Of a stretch of DNA of 64,000 nt, positions 28,052 through 36,692 are shown one piece after another. Within the stretch, counting starts at the first letter, position 1; each line of letters starts with the position of its first letter. The notes beneath the pieces were generated by a model, which was not told where the DNA came from, did not search any database, and saw only the letters and a program-made list of their open reading frames with translations. The translations under genes and the position numbers were made by a program. The stretch lies in contig CACLXG010000001.1 of NCBI GenBank assembly GCA_902610815.1, positions 264,775 to 328,774 on the forward strand, in the 5' to 3' direction. Source of the stretch: an uncultured Candidatus Actinomarina sp. Its GTDB lineage: Bacteria > Actinomycetota > Acidimicrobiia > Actinomarinales > Actinomarinaceae.

Positions 28052-28759
28052 GTGATACCTATATCAGATATAAATCCTGCAAGAAATACACCTGTTATTT
28101 CCAGAGTATTTATGATTTCAACAGTTTTAATTTTCATATTGATACAACCAAAAAACCAAATTGAATTAATAAATTTCTTCTACCAATACTCAGCGATTCC
28201 ATGTGAACTTGTAAATTTTGCACCATTATCAGAATCACAATTTTATAATAACAGTTGCTTTTACGATCAATTCAAAGTGATATTTCCAAACAAGAATTTA
28301 CTTTTAAGTGTCATATTCGCAAATTTGTTTCATGCAAACTTTTTACATATATTAGGAAATTTATGGAGTTTTTGGATTTTTGGAAATAATGTTGAAGATA
28401 AACTTGGAAAAGTAAAATATGTTTTTTTTCTTTTGTTCATAGGTGTAATAAGTATTGTTTCTCATACTTTCCTCAACCAGGAAAGTTTAGTTCCTATAGT
28501 AGGAGCATCTGGGATAGTTTCCGGATTAATGGGTGCTTACGTTTATATGTTTCCTAATGCAAGGTTATTGGTTCTAGTCCCGTTTGGATTCTTGTTTCCA
28601 ACTACAATCAAAGCGAAATTTTTTATGATTTTTTGGTTTATTTCTCAAATACTTATTGCACTAGGAGATCAAAATATTTCCTGGGAAGCTCATGTAGGTG
28701 GATTTATATTTGGTTATCTTATATTAAGATTGTTTAGTAAGAAAAGATACAACATCTGA
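28052..28759 (+). CDS. Rhomboid family intramembrane serine protease
   Basis: This 235-residue protein has six membrane helices and a complete rhomboid active site: LHILGNLWSFWIFG, the nucleophile motif GASGIVSGLMGAY, and the catalytic His in EAHVGGFIFGY. It should cleave membrane helices near the outer face of the membrane. The substrate is unknown. I start it at GTG 28052 because the protein then begins with VIPISDINPARNTP, as in other rhomboids of this type. The upstream GTG at 28031 would overlap the TATAAT promoter. The C-terminus overlaps the convergent HAD gene by 36 bases. Confidence 0.9.
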   Translation: MIPISDINPARNTPVISRVFMISTVLIFILIQPKNQIELINFFYQYSAIPCELVNFAPLSESQFYNNSCFYDQFKVIFPNKNLLLSVIFANLFHANFLHILGNLWSFWIFGNNVEDKLGKVKYVFFLLFIGVISIVSHTFLNQESLVPIVGASGIVSGLMGAYVYMFPNARLLVLVPFGFLFPTTIKAKFFMIFWFISQILIALGDQNISWEAHVGGFIFGYLILRLFSKKRYNI

Positions 28760-29476
28760 AAATTTATTAAGTTGTATATCAGCAATATTGACATCTAAAT
28801 AATTTTTGATACCTGAAGATACTAAAAATGTTTTTGCATTTAAATTCTTTCCGAAAATAATATCTGTATCAACCCTATCTCCTATTACAAAATTTACAGT
28901 AATTTTGTTTTGGATAAAATATGAACTGTAGTGATTTCCAGATTTGCCTAAAGTAGGTATGATAATTGACAATTCATCTTCTATGATCTTGACAACTGCT
29001 CCATTACCAGCCTTTTCACCAAACTCAGTTGGAAATGTAAGATCCTTATTAAGGCACATTATATTTTTACCTGAACTTACATTTTTAATAATCTTATTTA
29101 TTTCTGAATTATTATTTTCTTCTTTACGCCCTATCAAGATTACTTCTGCATTTTCTAGACTTGTAACGTTCATATTTAAATTTTTTATATATTTTTTTAA
29201 ATTATCTGATCCATAAATATAAATATTTAATTTTTTATCTGAATACAAATTTTGAAAAATAACTAATGGTGTAATAACTTTTGAAATATCAATATCTAGT
29301 TGGAGTAAATTTTCAAGCTTATCTTTTATCTCATTAGGAGATTGAGAACTATTATTAGTTGTATAATATATTTCAATACCTTCATTTATAATTTTCAGTA
29401 AACCTTTTTTAACACCATCAATTAGGGTATGCCCTTTATATATGGTTCCATCAAGGTCTGTAGCGATTATGGTCAC
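28724..29476 (-). CDS. HAD-IIA family sugar/nucleotide phosphatase (NagD-like)
   Basis: This 250-residue HAD superfamily phosphatase has motif I ATDLDGTIYKG at residues 5-15 (Asp nucleophile), motif II YYTTNNSS near residue 38, a Lys in LGKSGNHYS and motif IV VIGDRVDTDI. The cap placed between motifs II and III marks the IIA group, which includes NagD and p-nitrophenyl phosphatases. The natural substrate cannot be inferred. It overlaps the upstream acetyltransferase gene by 26 bases and the rhomboid gene on the other strand. Confidence 0.87.
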   Translation of the reverse strand: MTIIATDLDGTIYKGHTLIDGVKKGLLKIINEGIEIYYTTNNSSQSPNEIKDKLENLLQLDIDISKVITPLVIFQNLYSDKKLNIYIYGSDNLKKYIKNLNMNVTSLENAEVILIGRKEENNNSEINKIIKNVSSGKNIMCLNKDLTFPTEFGEKAGNGAVVKIIEDELSIIIPTLGKSGNHYSSYFIQNKITVNFVIGDRVDTDIIFGKNLNAKTFLVSSGIKNYLDVNIADIQLNKFSDVVSFLTKQS

Positions 29477-29894
29477 GTTTTTCTTCCATTAATAGCATTC
29501 TTGCTGTTATTCCACTTGCTTCATAAAAATTTTTTGCAACTCTATCGCTTGGGAGAGTAACTGTTCTTAATGAAGATTGTATTGTCTGAACATATTCTCT
29601 AATACAGTTTAAAAGAAATGTACCTAATGAAAGTTCTCTAAATTCTTCTTTTATAAATATTTCTGTCAGAAGTGAATATTCTTTATCTTCAAACAGCTTT
29701 GCGTATCCAATAGGCTCCTTTTCGCAAAAAAGTAAAAAATTTTGGGATTCTATAAATTCTATATTCGTATAGTAAGTCAATAAATTTTCGTCTATATTAG
29801 ACATTGTTTGTAAAAACGATTCAGTCAAATTATTAGGTATTTCTTTATCAGTTTCTACAGTGAATGCGAAGCCAAAATCATTATACTTATGCAC
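29451..29894 (-). CDS. GNAT family acetyltransferase
   Basis: This 147-residue protein fits the GNAT fold. The IGYAKLFED strand is followed by LLTEIFIKEEFRELSLGTFLLNCIREY (near residue 73), where the FRELSLGTFLL helix matches motif A for acetyl-CoA binding. A late SDRVAKNFYEASGI matches motif B. The glycine content of motif A is reduced compared with typical enzymes. The acceptor substrate is unknown. It overlaps the DUF4193 gene by 8 bases and the HAD gene by 26, so the three are translated together. Confidence 0.75.
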   Translation of the reverse strand: MHKYNDFGFAFTVETDKEIPNNLTESFLQTMSNIDENLLTYYTNIEFIESQNFLLFCEKEPIGYAKLFEDKEYSLLTEIFIKEEFRELSLGTFLLNCIREYVQTIQSSLRTVTLPSDRVAKNFYEASGITARMLLMEEKRDHNRYRP

Positions 29895-30246
29895 AATCAG
29901 CGCATACTTTTGATCTCGGTTTTGCTAATTGTGTTTTTCTTAATACTAAAAAACAAATTGAACATGTAAATTCATCATCTTTTTTATCATCAGCAATTTC
30001 ATCTAACTTTAAATCTGAGCTTTTTACATTTCTTTTTTCTGCAGCATCAACTGACATGAACGAACCTTCGGCTTCATCAGTGTCATCTGCTGATTTTTTT
30101 TCAGTTTCTACCCTTGCTTCAAGAGATTCTGTTTCTACTTCCTCTTTTTCTTCTTCTTCTGGAGGAGTTTCTATCTCTTCAATGTCTTCTTCTTCTAAAT
30201 CTTCAAGCGTAGGTTCTTCTATTTCTTCAGTTTCTTTTTTAGCCAT
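29887..30246 (-). CDS. DUF4193 domain protein (actinobacterial)
   Basis: This 119-residue protein has a highly acidic, Glu-rich N-terminal half (residues about 5-65) and a C-terminal zinc-ribbon-like part. That part has FTCSICFLVL and VCADCA, giving two CxxC pairs, preceded by DEFTC. This layout is the actinobacterial DUF4193 family, of unknown role. It has a proper ribosome binding site (AGGAG six bases before ATG), unlike many genes here. The opposite strand carries a Ser-rich open frame created by the Glu codons, which I regard as an artefact. Confidence 0.88.
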   Translation of the reverse strand: MAKKETEEIEEPTLEDLEEEDIEEIETPPEEEEKEEVETESLEARVETEKKSADDTDEAEGSFMSVDAAEKRNVKSSDLKLDEIADDKKDDEFTCSICFLVLRKTQLAKPRSKVCADCA

Positions 30247-30273
30247 AAAACTCCTAACTTGCCTTAAATATTA

Positions 30274-31149
30274 CTAAATTTTAAAACGTATAGCTAAATT
30301 TTCTATAAATATATTTGCTGGACCATTTGCAAAATAATCACCATCAATCTCTATCGGATCATTGCTTTTTATTTCTAATTTAGAAGCTTTTCTAAGAATT
30401 ACATCAGATTCTTTAAGGTGTAAACCTTTTTGAGCTAAGAAAAATATTTTCATTGCTTTAAGTTTTGATACTGCGAATATCTGAACGTTGAATTTACCAT
30501 CTTGTAAGCTAGATTTTGGTGAAATATTCCAGCCACCACCAAAATATTGTGCATTGCAAACACATATATTGAATGCATTATTATTAAATTTAAAATTATC
30601 TAGATTTATATTAATTTTTTTAGCTTTTGCAAAAAATATTTTTATCCAAAAACTTATAGGATATCTAAATCTTCGTATAAGTTTAGGCATCTTTTCACTT
30701 ACTTCTACTGAAGAAGCCAAAAATCCAATGTTCAAAACATTTATAAAATACTTTTCTTTATTTTCTGCTACGACTTTTCCAATATCGATTTCATAATAAG
30801 AATCCGTAATTAAATGTTTTATTGTTTCTTCAATATTTTGTGGAAGTGCGAAAGTTCTAATAAAGTCAGAACCGCTTCCAGCTGGCAAGCAAGCAACTTC
30901 AGGTTTCTTAACACCTCTATTCATCAAAGCATTAATCAATGAATTTAAACTTCCATCTCCCCCGATGGCACAATATTGATATTTGTTGCAATCTAAATAT
31001 TCATCTATAACATTATTAAGTTCATCAATTGTTGAAGTTGAAAAGTATTTAAAAGGAATATCATTACTTTTAAATAAATACTCAACATATTCTTGTGAAA
31101 GATTTTTACCTCTTGAATTAAGGTTATGAATTACAATGTATGTTTTCAT
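30274..31149 (-). CDS. Diacylglycerol kinase family lipid kinase
   Basis: This 291-residue protein of the DagK/YegS catalytic family begins with YIVIHNLNSRGK and has the nucleotide-binding AIGGDGSLNSLINAL near residue 63, then CLPAGSGSDFIRTF. The C-terminal part has the sandwich fold with IEIDGDYF-like residues. It phosphorylates a lipid such as diacylglycerol, though sphingosine-like or other lipid substrates are possible. Its start overlaps the helY stop by 4 bases, so it is translated after the helicase. Confidence 0.88.
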   Translation of the reverse strand: MKTYIVIHNLNSRGKNLSQEYVEYLFKSNDIPFKYFSTSTIDELNNVIDEYLDCNKYQYCAIGGDGSLNSLINALMNRGVKKPEVACLPAGSGSDFIRTFALPQNIEETIKHLITDSYYEIDIGKVVAENKEKYFINVLNIGFLASSVEVSEKMPKLIRRFRYPISFWIKIFFAKAKKININLDNFKFNNNAFNICVCNAQYFGGGWNISPKSSLQDGKFNVQIFAVSKLKAMKIFFLAQKGLHLKESDVILRKASKLEIKSNDPIEIDGDYFANGPANIFIENLAIRFKI

Positions 31150-33011
31150 GACATAGTTTTTTGTATCAAATTATTATCAAAAATTTTATTTATTTCTTCA
31201 AAACTATCATCTTTATAAATAACTGACAACTTTTTAGATATTTCAGATGCTTCTTTTGCAACCTTTATAAAATCGCCAATATTCAAATTAAATTTATTTA
31301 TTACATATTCAATATTCTCAGATTTCATATACTCATAAAATACACTAAACCAAGATAAATTAATTTGTGTAGGTTTTTTAATGGCATTTGAGAATTCAAT
31401 TTTATTTACTTGTTCTGTTGATGAATAAAATTGGTTAAATAAATGATTAAAATCATCCTTTAGTGTAAATTCTAATTTTTCATTACTTATTCCAGATGAA
31501 ACATACATTAATTTCATTTCAACATCCCGACTTTTAACTGTATGGTACAAATGAATTGCTGGAATTAGATTGTCTCTATAAGTTTCGTTTAAAACTTTAC
31601 CTTTTATTGAGTCAATAAAGTCGAGTTCTTTTAAAACATTGTGCTTTGCTTTAAACAATTCTTCTAACTTATCAGTTTTAAACATGTTTTGATAAGCAAA
31701 AAAACTTTTTTGCAATAGCTCGATTGATTCCTCCATGCTGTATATATTTAACAAACTCAATATAGATGAATAACTAATTGAAAATGCAGAATTTAAATTA
31801 CTGGATTTGAGTGTAAATAGATTGCTATACCAATCTTTATTTATACTTCTGTCATATGATAAGAAGGCATAACCTTTATCATCTATACCCCTTCTTCCTG
31901 CTCGTCCACTCAATTGCATAAACTCTGACTGAGTAATAGGTCTAGTTTTGATTCCATCATATTTATGTAACCTATCAATAAATATAGCTTTTGCTGGCAT
32001 ATTAATTCCTAAAGCTAATGTCTCAGTAGCAAAAAGAAATTTTATATATTTATTTAAAAATAGATATTCTACAAATTCTTTAACAATTGGGGCTAGACCA
32101 GCATGGTGATAACCTACACCTCTTGACCACATCCACATATGCTCATCAAGGTTAAGGAGTGTTAACTCTTCAGTTGTTAAATCACCAAATACATCATCAT
32201 ACTTACTTTTAATTTCATTTCTATTTTCAATTAATTTAAAGCTATTCGACAACTGTCTTGCACTTGATTCAACCCTTTCTCTTGAAAAATAAAAAAATAT
32301 GACTGGTAATAAATTTCTAGAATTTAAATATGAGGCTTGTTCTTTTAAACTTGGTTTATTAAATTGTGAATTTTTTTTCTCTATTTTAAATATATTTTTA
32401 TTTTTTTTATCTTTTGTAGATTTAATTATTTTTAAGTCTCTACTCGACTTAGAGCTAGCAACTAAAGATATTTCTAAAGGGATAGGTCTTGTACTTGAGT
32501 GAATTAATGAGGTTGCTCCTCTTAATGAAACTAACCATTCTAAAAATTCATTTTTATTGTTTATGGTTGCTGAAAGAGAAAGAAATTTTATATCTTTGTT
32601 TGCATGAATCAATATTTCTTCCCAGGTAGTTCCTCTTTCTTTATCAGCAAGATAATGTACTTCATCTAAAATTATTAATCCAGTATTGATTAATTTACTG
32701 TCTTTACTAAAAATCATATTTCTTAATATTTCTGTAGTTGCTATTACTAATTCTGCATCTTTATCAATACTTCTATCTCCTGTAAGCAGCCCAGTCCTTA
32801 TGCCTTGCCTATTAAAGTCATTGTATTTTTGATTAGAAAGAGCTTTTATGGGTGTTGTATAAAATATATTTTTTTGTTTTGATAAATAATGATCAATAGA
32901 TCTTTCGGCAATGTATGTTTTTCCTGAACCTGTAGGTGCAACAACTAATACATTGTTACCGTTTTTTACATCATTAACCGCTTCTTCTTGAAATTTGTCA
33001 GGAGTAAACAT
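31146..33011 (-). CDS. helY: HelY-like DEAD/DEAH-box (Ski2-type) RNA helicase
   Basis: This 621-residue superfamily 2 helicase has Walker A APTGSGKTY (about 25-33), TTPIKALSNQKYNDF, motif II DEVHYLAD, motif III SLSATI and motif VI QLSGRAGRRGID. It is related to Ski2/Mtr4 helicases and matches actinobacterial HelY by position, next to tatC and pafBC. Mycobacterial HelY has about 900 residues. This one lacks much of the C-terminal accessory region but keeps the full helicase core. An RNA turnover or ribosome-related role is inferred from the family. It lies 6 bases after tatC. Confidence 0.88.
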   Translation of the reverse strand: MFTPDKFQEEAVNDVKNGNNVLVVAPTGSGKTYIAERSIDHYLSKQKNIFYTTPIKALSNQKYNDFNRQGIRTGLLTGDRSIDKDAELVIATTEILRNMIFSKDSKLINTGLIILDEVHYLADKERGTTWEEILIHANKDIKFLSLSATINNKNEFLEWLVSLRGATSLIHSSTRPIPLEISLVASSKSSRDLKIIKSTKDKKNKNIFKIEKKNSQFNKPSLKEQASYLNSRNLLPVIFFYFSRERVESSARQLSNSFKLIENRNEIKSKYDDVFGDLTTEELTLLNLDEHMWMWSRGVGYHHAGLAPIVKEFVEYLFLNKYIKFLFATETLALGINMPAKAIFIDRLHKYDGIKTRPITQSEFMQLSGRAGRRGIDDKGYAFLSYDRSINKDWYSNLFTLKSSNLNSAFSISYSSILSLLNIYSMEESIELLQKSFFAYQNMFKTDKLEELFKAKHNVLKELDFIDSIKGKVLNETYRDNLIPAIHLYHTVKSRDVEMKLMYVSSGISNEKLEFTLKDDFNHLFNQFYSSTEQVNKIEFSNAIKKPTQINLSWFSVFYEYMKSENIEYVINKFNLNIGDFIKVAKEASEISKKLSVIYKDDSFEEINKIFDNNLIQKTMS

Positions 33012-33017
33012 TATATA

Positions 33018-33713
33018 TTATTTACTCTTACTTAAATACAAAACCAATTCTATGAGCATATATAAGGGTATTGTGAATATAAATAGCGTTATTGGATCTC
33101 CTGTGGGTGTGATAATTGCAGAAAAAATTAATACACCTAAAAATATTTCTTTTCTATTATCTGTAAAAATATTTCGACTTATGATACCTCTTTTAATTAA
33201 AAAATAAATTACTAATGGAGTTTGAAAAGAAATACCAAATAAAATTGATATTCTAGAAATCAATTGGAAATAATTTTGTGTTCTTAAAATAAAATCAGAT
33301 TCATTAAATGATAATAAAAAATCTATACCTATAGGTAGGGTTATATATGCTGAAAATATACCTAGATAAAATAAAATGATAAAAACAATCAAATACAATA
33401 TAAAAAGTTTATGAGATAATTTTTCAAAAGCAGGTTTAAAAAAATATCCAATAATAAATATAACTAGTGGGAGCGATAAGGCTATTGATACAAAAAATGT
33501 ATTTAAAACTTTAACTTGAAATCCTTCATATATTGTAAAAGCAACTAGTTCATCAATTGAATATCCGGCATTCAATAATGGAGAGGTTAGAATTTCATAA
33601 ATTGAGCTGTAGTTTATGTAAACGATAGTGAAAAATATAGAAACTATAAATAGTGAAATTAATATTCTGTAATTTAATTCTTTAAAGTGTTCAAAAAATT
33701 TTTTATTATTCAA
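33018..33713 (-). CDS. tatC: Sec-independent protein translocase TatC
   Basis: This 231-residue membrane protein has six helices and the N-terminal FFEHFKELNYRILIS segment of TatC, which forms the signal-peptide receptor of the twin-arginine pathway. The FKPAFEKLS loop and the late GDPITLFIFTIPLYMLIE are also family-like. I set the start at TTG 33713: GAGGA lies seven bases before it, and TatC homologues begin shortly before the EHFKEL segment. A longer reading from ATG 33740 would overlap the whole end of the TatA-like gene. That gene ends 2 bases upstream, so the two form a minimal Tat unit. Confidence 0.9.
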   Translation of the reverse strand: MNNKKFFEHFKELNYRILISLFIVSIFFTIVYINYSSIYEILTSPLLNAGYSIDELVAFTIYEGFQVKVLNTFFVSIALSLPLVIFIIGYFFKPAFEKLSHKLFILYLIVFIILFYLGIFSAYITLPIGIDFLLSFNESDFILRTQNYFQLISRISILFGISFQTPLVIYFLIKRGIISRNIFTDNRKEIFLGVLIFSAIITPTGDPITLFIFTIPLYMLIELVLYLSKSK

Positions 33714-33715
33714 AA

Positions 33716-33886
33716 TTATTCCTCTTCTAACCAAACCCATTTTTGCTTTATTGTTTTATCACCAATAACTTTACGAACTTGATCGGATTCAGAACTATTG
33801 AATACACGAAATAATTTTCTTATTTTTTCTTTATCTAAAATACCCAAGGATAAAAATATTATTATGATAAGTTCTATTAAACTCAT
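33716..33886 (-). CDS. Short TatA-like protein
   Basis: This 56-residue protein is too short for most gene finders. It reads as an N-terminal membrane helix (SLIELIIIIFLSLGI, residues 2-16), a short hinge (LDKEK) and an amphipathic helix (IRKLFRVFNS), then a charged tail. That is the TatA plan (helix, FGPxKLP-type hinge, amphipathic helix), but the hinge is degenerate and the protein is shorter than usual. Its ATG overlaps the pafC stop (ATGA), and it stops two bases before tatC. Actinobacteria have tatA between pafC and tatC, which supports the call strongly. Confidence 0.78.
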   Translation of the reverse strand: MSLIELIIIIFLSLGILDKEKIRKLFRVFNSSESDQVRKVIGDKTIKQKWVWLEEE

Positions 33887-34743
33887 ATCTTTAACTTCTT
33901 TTTTAATTTATCGTTTCTTATTTTAAATTCATTTATTAATGATTGTGGGGACATAATTTCTATATATTCATAATTTTTAATAACAAAATTTAATGCGTTT
34001 GATTCGGAATAAAATTTTGCTTCTACATGGTTATTTTTTAATTGATAATCATCTTTGTTTATATCAGTAAGAACCTTTTCATTTGAATATGTGAACTTCA
34101 TAACAGTCTCCATTTTATTAGATTTTTTACTTTCTCTAAAGTCTTCAATAGATAGTGAATCTACGATTCTATTAATTAAAAAAGTTTTTAATTTTTCATC
34201 ATTTAAATCAATAGCTTCTAAAACAATACCATCATTATTAGTTGTCAATAGAACAGGTTGAATTCTATAAAATGTTTCCTTTGTCGATCCAAGTTTTATA
34301 TATGAGATTATGCTTTCTTCAAAAAATGCTAAATTTTCAAAAACACCATCATTATTCTCTTCTAATATTTCTAAATTAAAATATGGACTAACTGCATTAT
34401 AAAATTTTTCAACATCACTATTGTTTTTAACTAACTCTTTATAGATTGAATTTGAAGATAGCAAAAAGATTAAATTAAATAACTCACCATCATTTATTTG
34501 AATTATATTTTTTAATGAAGGATTAATATTGAATAATAATTCTTTATTAGTGTCATCAAATTCATAGTCAATTAATAATTCTCCTTGTTGCGAATAAATG
34601 TCAGTAATTACTGACAAGATATAAAATATTTCTTTCTCATCTATATTTAATTTTTGTGCAAAATTATTTAGATTCCATTTTTGTTGATTTTGTATTAAAG
34701 AAAGAACACTCATTACCAATTGTAGATCAACTTTTTTTGACAT
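33883..34743 (-). CDS. pafC: WYL-domain regulator PafC
   Basis: This 286-residue protein has an N-terminal winged-helix segment (MSVLSLIQNQQKWNLNNFAQKL) and a diverged WYL-type domain from about residue 150 (RIQPVLLTTNNDGIVLEAIDL...LKTFLINRI). With PafB it forms the PafBC activator that controls the LexA-independent DNA damage response in mycobacteria. It overlaps pafB by 17 bases and the TatA-like gene by 3, so all four genes are translated as a unit. The canonical WYL triad is not obvious, so the call rests largely on synteny. Confidence 0.78.
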   Translation of the reverse strand: MSKKVDLQLVMSVLSLIQNQQKWNLNNFAQKLNIDEKEIFYILSVITDIYSQQGELLIDYEFDDTNKELLFNINPSLKNIIQINDGELFNLIFLLSSNSIYKELVKNNSDVEKFYNAVSPYFNLEILEENNDGVFENLAFFEESIISYIKLGSTKETFYRIQPVLLTTNNDGIVLEAIDLNDEKLKTFLINRIVDSLSIEDFRESKKSNKMETVMKFTYSNEKVLTDINKDDYQLKNNHVEAKFYSESNALNFVIKNYEYIEIMSPQSLINEFKIRNDKLKKKLKI

Positions 34744-35560
34744 CTAATAACTCCTTAATATTAACTGAAGTGCTTATATTTATAATCTCTATTTCGTCAT
34801 CTAAAAGAAGTAAAAATTTTATAAAACCATAGTTATCATTTGTAGACACTTTGCAATGTAAAATTTTATCTCTGATTTCTAATTGTATTTGATTATGTGC
34901 AAACATATTTTTATTTATGTCGTACAAATCTTTTTTTAATTTAATTGTTGCTTCGATAGAATATTTTTCGTTATCCCATGAAAAAGGAAAATTTATATTT
35001 TCAATTTGAAATAAATCAGCTTTATTACCAATTTTTAAATTATGTATTTGATCTAAATTAAAAGTCTTAAGTGATCCACTGTCTTCTCCAGCTAAATACC
35101 ATTTGTTATCAAAATATTTTAAACCTTGAGGTTTTACCTTTCGATATTTATCAAGGTAGTCAAAACCAACTCTTCTTTTTTCGTTAATAGACTGGAGAAT
35201 TTTTGATATTAATTCGTTTTTATCATTGTCAAAATTGCTTTTTGCTAAATATTTTTTGAGATATAAATAAGTATTTACTAATTTATCACTACTAATTTTT
35301 TTAGATTCAATAATTGAATCATAAATTGAATAACCTGAAAGTGAATAACCTTTATCGTAAGACCATTTATCATTCTCATACTCAATTAAATAACCAAATG
35401 AGCGTAATAAATTTTTATCTCTTTCAAATGAACGTCTAAATGCTTGTTGATTTAAATCTCTATAATCAGAGATGCTGTCCTTAATGTTTTCTGTTGATAG
35501 ATTGTTGTTTTCACTTAATAAATTTAATAACTCTACTGCTCTTCTTAATACATTTTTCAT
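34727..35560 (-). CDS. pafB: WYL-domain regulator PafB
   Basis: This 277-residue protein has an N-terminal winged-helix domain (RRAVELLNLLSENN...AFRRSFERDKNLLRSFGYLIEY) and a central WYL domain: RRVGFDYLDKYRKVKPQGLKYFDNKWYLAGED (about 133-164; key residues the Tyr-Leu and Trp-Tyr-Leu). WYL domains sense ligands, possibly single-stranded DNA in PafBC. In other actinobacteria pafB follows the Pup ligase gene pafA. Here the region upstream holds only a divergent ferredoxin gene. It is the first gene of the pafBC-tat-helY operon. Confidence 0.85.
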   Translation of the reverse strand: MKNVLRRAVELLNLLSENNNLSTENIKDSISDYRDLNQQAFRRSFERDKNLLRSFGYLIEYENDKWSYDKGYSLSGYSIYDSIIESKKISSDKLVNTYLYLKKYLAKSNFDNDKNELISKILQSINEKRRVGFDYLDKYRKVKPQGLKYFDNKWYLAGEDSGSLKTFNLDQIHNLKIGNKADLFQIENINFPFSWDNEKYSIEATIKLKKDLYDINKNMFAHNQIQLEIRDKILHCKVSTNDNYGFIKFLLLLDDEIEIINISTSVNIKELLDVKKS

Positions 35561-35658
35561 TAATTAAATCTCTTTTGAAGTGTTGAAAACATAGTCTAAT
35601 TTTACAAATTTTAATAAATAAAATTATTGTTAAAAATTTATATATGTCTGCAGTATTG

Positions 35659-35664
35659 TAATAT
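35659..35664 (+). promoter_or_regulatory. -10 element of the ferredoxin gene
   Basis: TAATAT lies seven bases before the ATG at 35672, with no Shine-Dalgarno site. The 111-base divergent gap from 35561 is AT-rich and otherwise shows nothing I can name. Confidence 0.45.
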
Positions 35665-35671
35665 ATACATT

Positions 35672-35917
35672 ATGAAAGTTTGGATAGATCAAGACTTATG
35701 CACAGGTGACGGACTGTGCGAAGAAATTGCTCCTGACGTTTTTGTTGGTTTAGATGATGGATTATTTTATGTCAAAGAAGGTGATAAAATTTTCTCTGAA
35801 GAAAATGGAAATGTTGGTGGTGCAGAAGGTTTAGCTGTTGTTCCTAAAGGTCAAGAAGAAGCTGTTGTTGAATCAGCTGAAGAATGTCCTGGGGAATGTA
35901 TAATGATAGAGCCTTAA
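35672..35917 (+). CDS. Ferredoxin (3Fe-4S type)
   Basis: This 81-residue ferredoxin has the first cluster motif DLCTGDGLCEEIAPDVF (near residue 7) and a second cysteine pair in ECPGECI near the C-terminus. The Gly-Asp-Gly between the first cysteines resembles single-cluster 3Fe-4S ferredoxins of actinobacteria. The ATG at 35672 is chosen because the protein then begins with MKVWIDQDLC. An upstream frame from 35627 adds a non-conserved extension that covers the promoter. In other actinobacteria a ferredoxin gene lies next to trmI and the proteasome ATPase gene. Confidence 0.88.
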   Translation: MKVWIDQDLCTGDGLCEEIAPDVFVGLDDGLFYVKEGDKIFSEENGNVGGAEGLAVVPKGQEEAVVESAEECPGECIMIEP

Positions 35918-36690
35918 TATTCTATATATCTAGCAGTAATTAAAAATCCAGTATGTGAAACTAGTTTGTTTGAAGGCCTTACAATCTTTTCATCAACTAC
36001 CCAATCTCTAAGTATTACCTCTTTTATCTCTATATCCTGAAACTGATTATCCATTAAAATGTTATTCATTCTCATAATTTGAGTCATAGACGGTAAATAC
36101 GAAACCCAGTAAATACTATTTTTTATTTTATTATTTTTGAAAAATTCCCATGGCTCTGGAACATCCGTAATTATTGAATCAATATCTTCATTAAGTAACT
36201 TATAATTAAAATTTACTAATTCTTCATTTAAAAAATTAATATCATTACTTTCTTCAGATAATGTAGATATATATCTGGAAATAGTTTTATCAGCTCTTCT
36301 TTGGTTTTTTTTAGAAGAATCAAGACTGTATAGTTTTCCAGTATTTTTTAAAAGAGTATATAGATATAAAGTTAAAGCTCCTGAGCCAGAACCTATTTCA
36401 AGAATCTTACTCGAATTATGAATATTTGACTCTAAAACTATTTGAGCTACATCTTTTGGATAAATTATCTGAGGACCTCTTTTCATTAAAAGTACAAATT
36501 CTTTATAAGAAGGTTTGTAAATTTTAAAATTAATACCAGTTGAGGTTTTAACCTGGGATGGGATATTTTTAATTTGTGAAAATTTAAATTTTCCTTCATT
36601 GGTAGTAAATTCTTTTTTTAAATCTACTACGGCTAAATATTTATTATTTTTTGGAGTATGTATAACTATTAGTTGATTATCTATATTCAA
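35914..36690 (-). CDS. trmI: tRNA (adenine-N1)-methyltransferase TrmI
   Basis: This 258-residue Rossmann-fold methyltransferase methylates A58 in the T-loop of tRNA. It has the RGPQIIYPKDVAQIV segment (about 91-105), the SAM-binding motif ILEIGSGSGALTLYL (about 115-129), an acidic LYSLDSSKK loop and a catalytic DVPEPWEFF motif near residue 172. The gene begins with TTG, 2 bases after the stop of the 29-residue membrane peptide. In other actinobacteria trmI stands next to the proteasome/pupylation genes, which are missing here. Confidence 0.9.
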   Translation of the reverse strand: MNIDNQLIVIHTPKNNKYLAVVDLKKEFTTNEGKFKFSQIKNIPSQVKTSTGINFKIYKPSYKEFVLLMKRGPQIIYPKDVAQIVLESNIHNSSKILEIGSGSGALTLYLYTLLKNTGKLYSLDSSKKNQRRADKTISRYISTLSEESNDINFLNEELVNFNYKLLNEDIDSIITDVPEPWEFFKNNKIKNSIYWVSYLPSMTQIMRMNNILMDNQFQDIEIKEVILRDWVVDEKIVRPSNKLVSHTGFLITARYIEY

Positions 36691-36692
36691 AT

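Noticed and set aside
29864-30277. Ser-rich frame of 137 codons on the plus strand
   Set aside because: It is antisense to the DUF4193 gene. The serines arise from Glu codons on the other strand. DUF4193 has a ribosome binding site and family motifs, and this frame has none.
35627-35671. N-terminal extension of the ferredoxin
   Set aside because: The extension covers the -10 element and is not conserved in style. The protein from 35672 begins as ferredoxins do.
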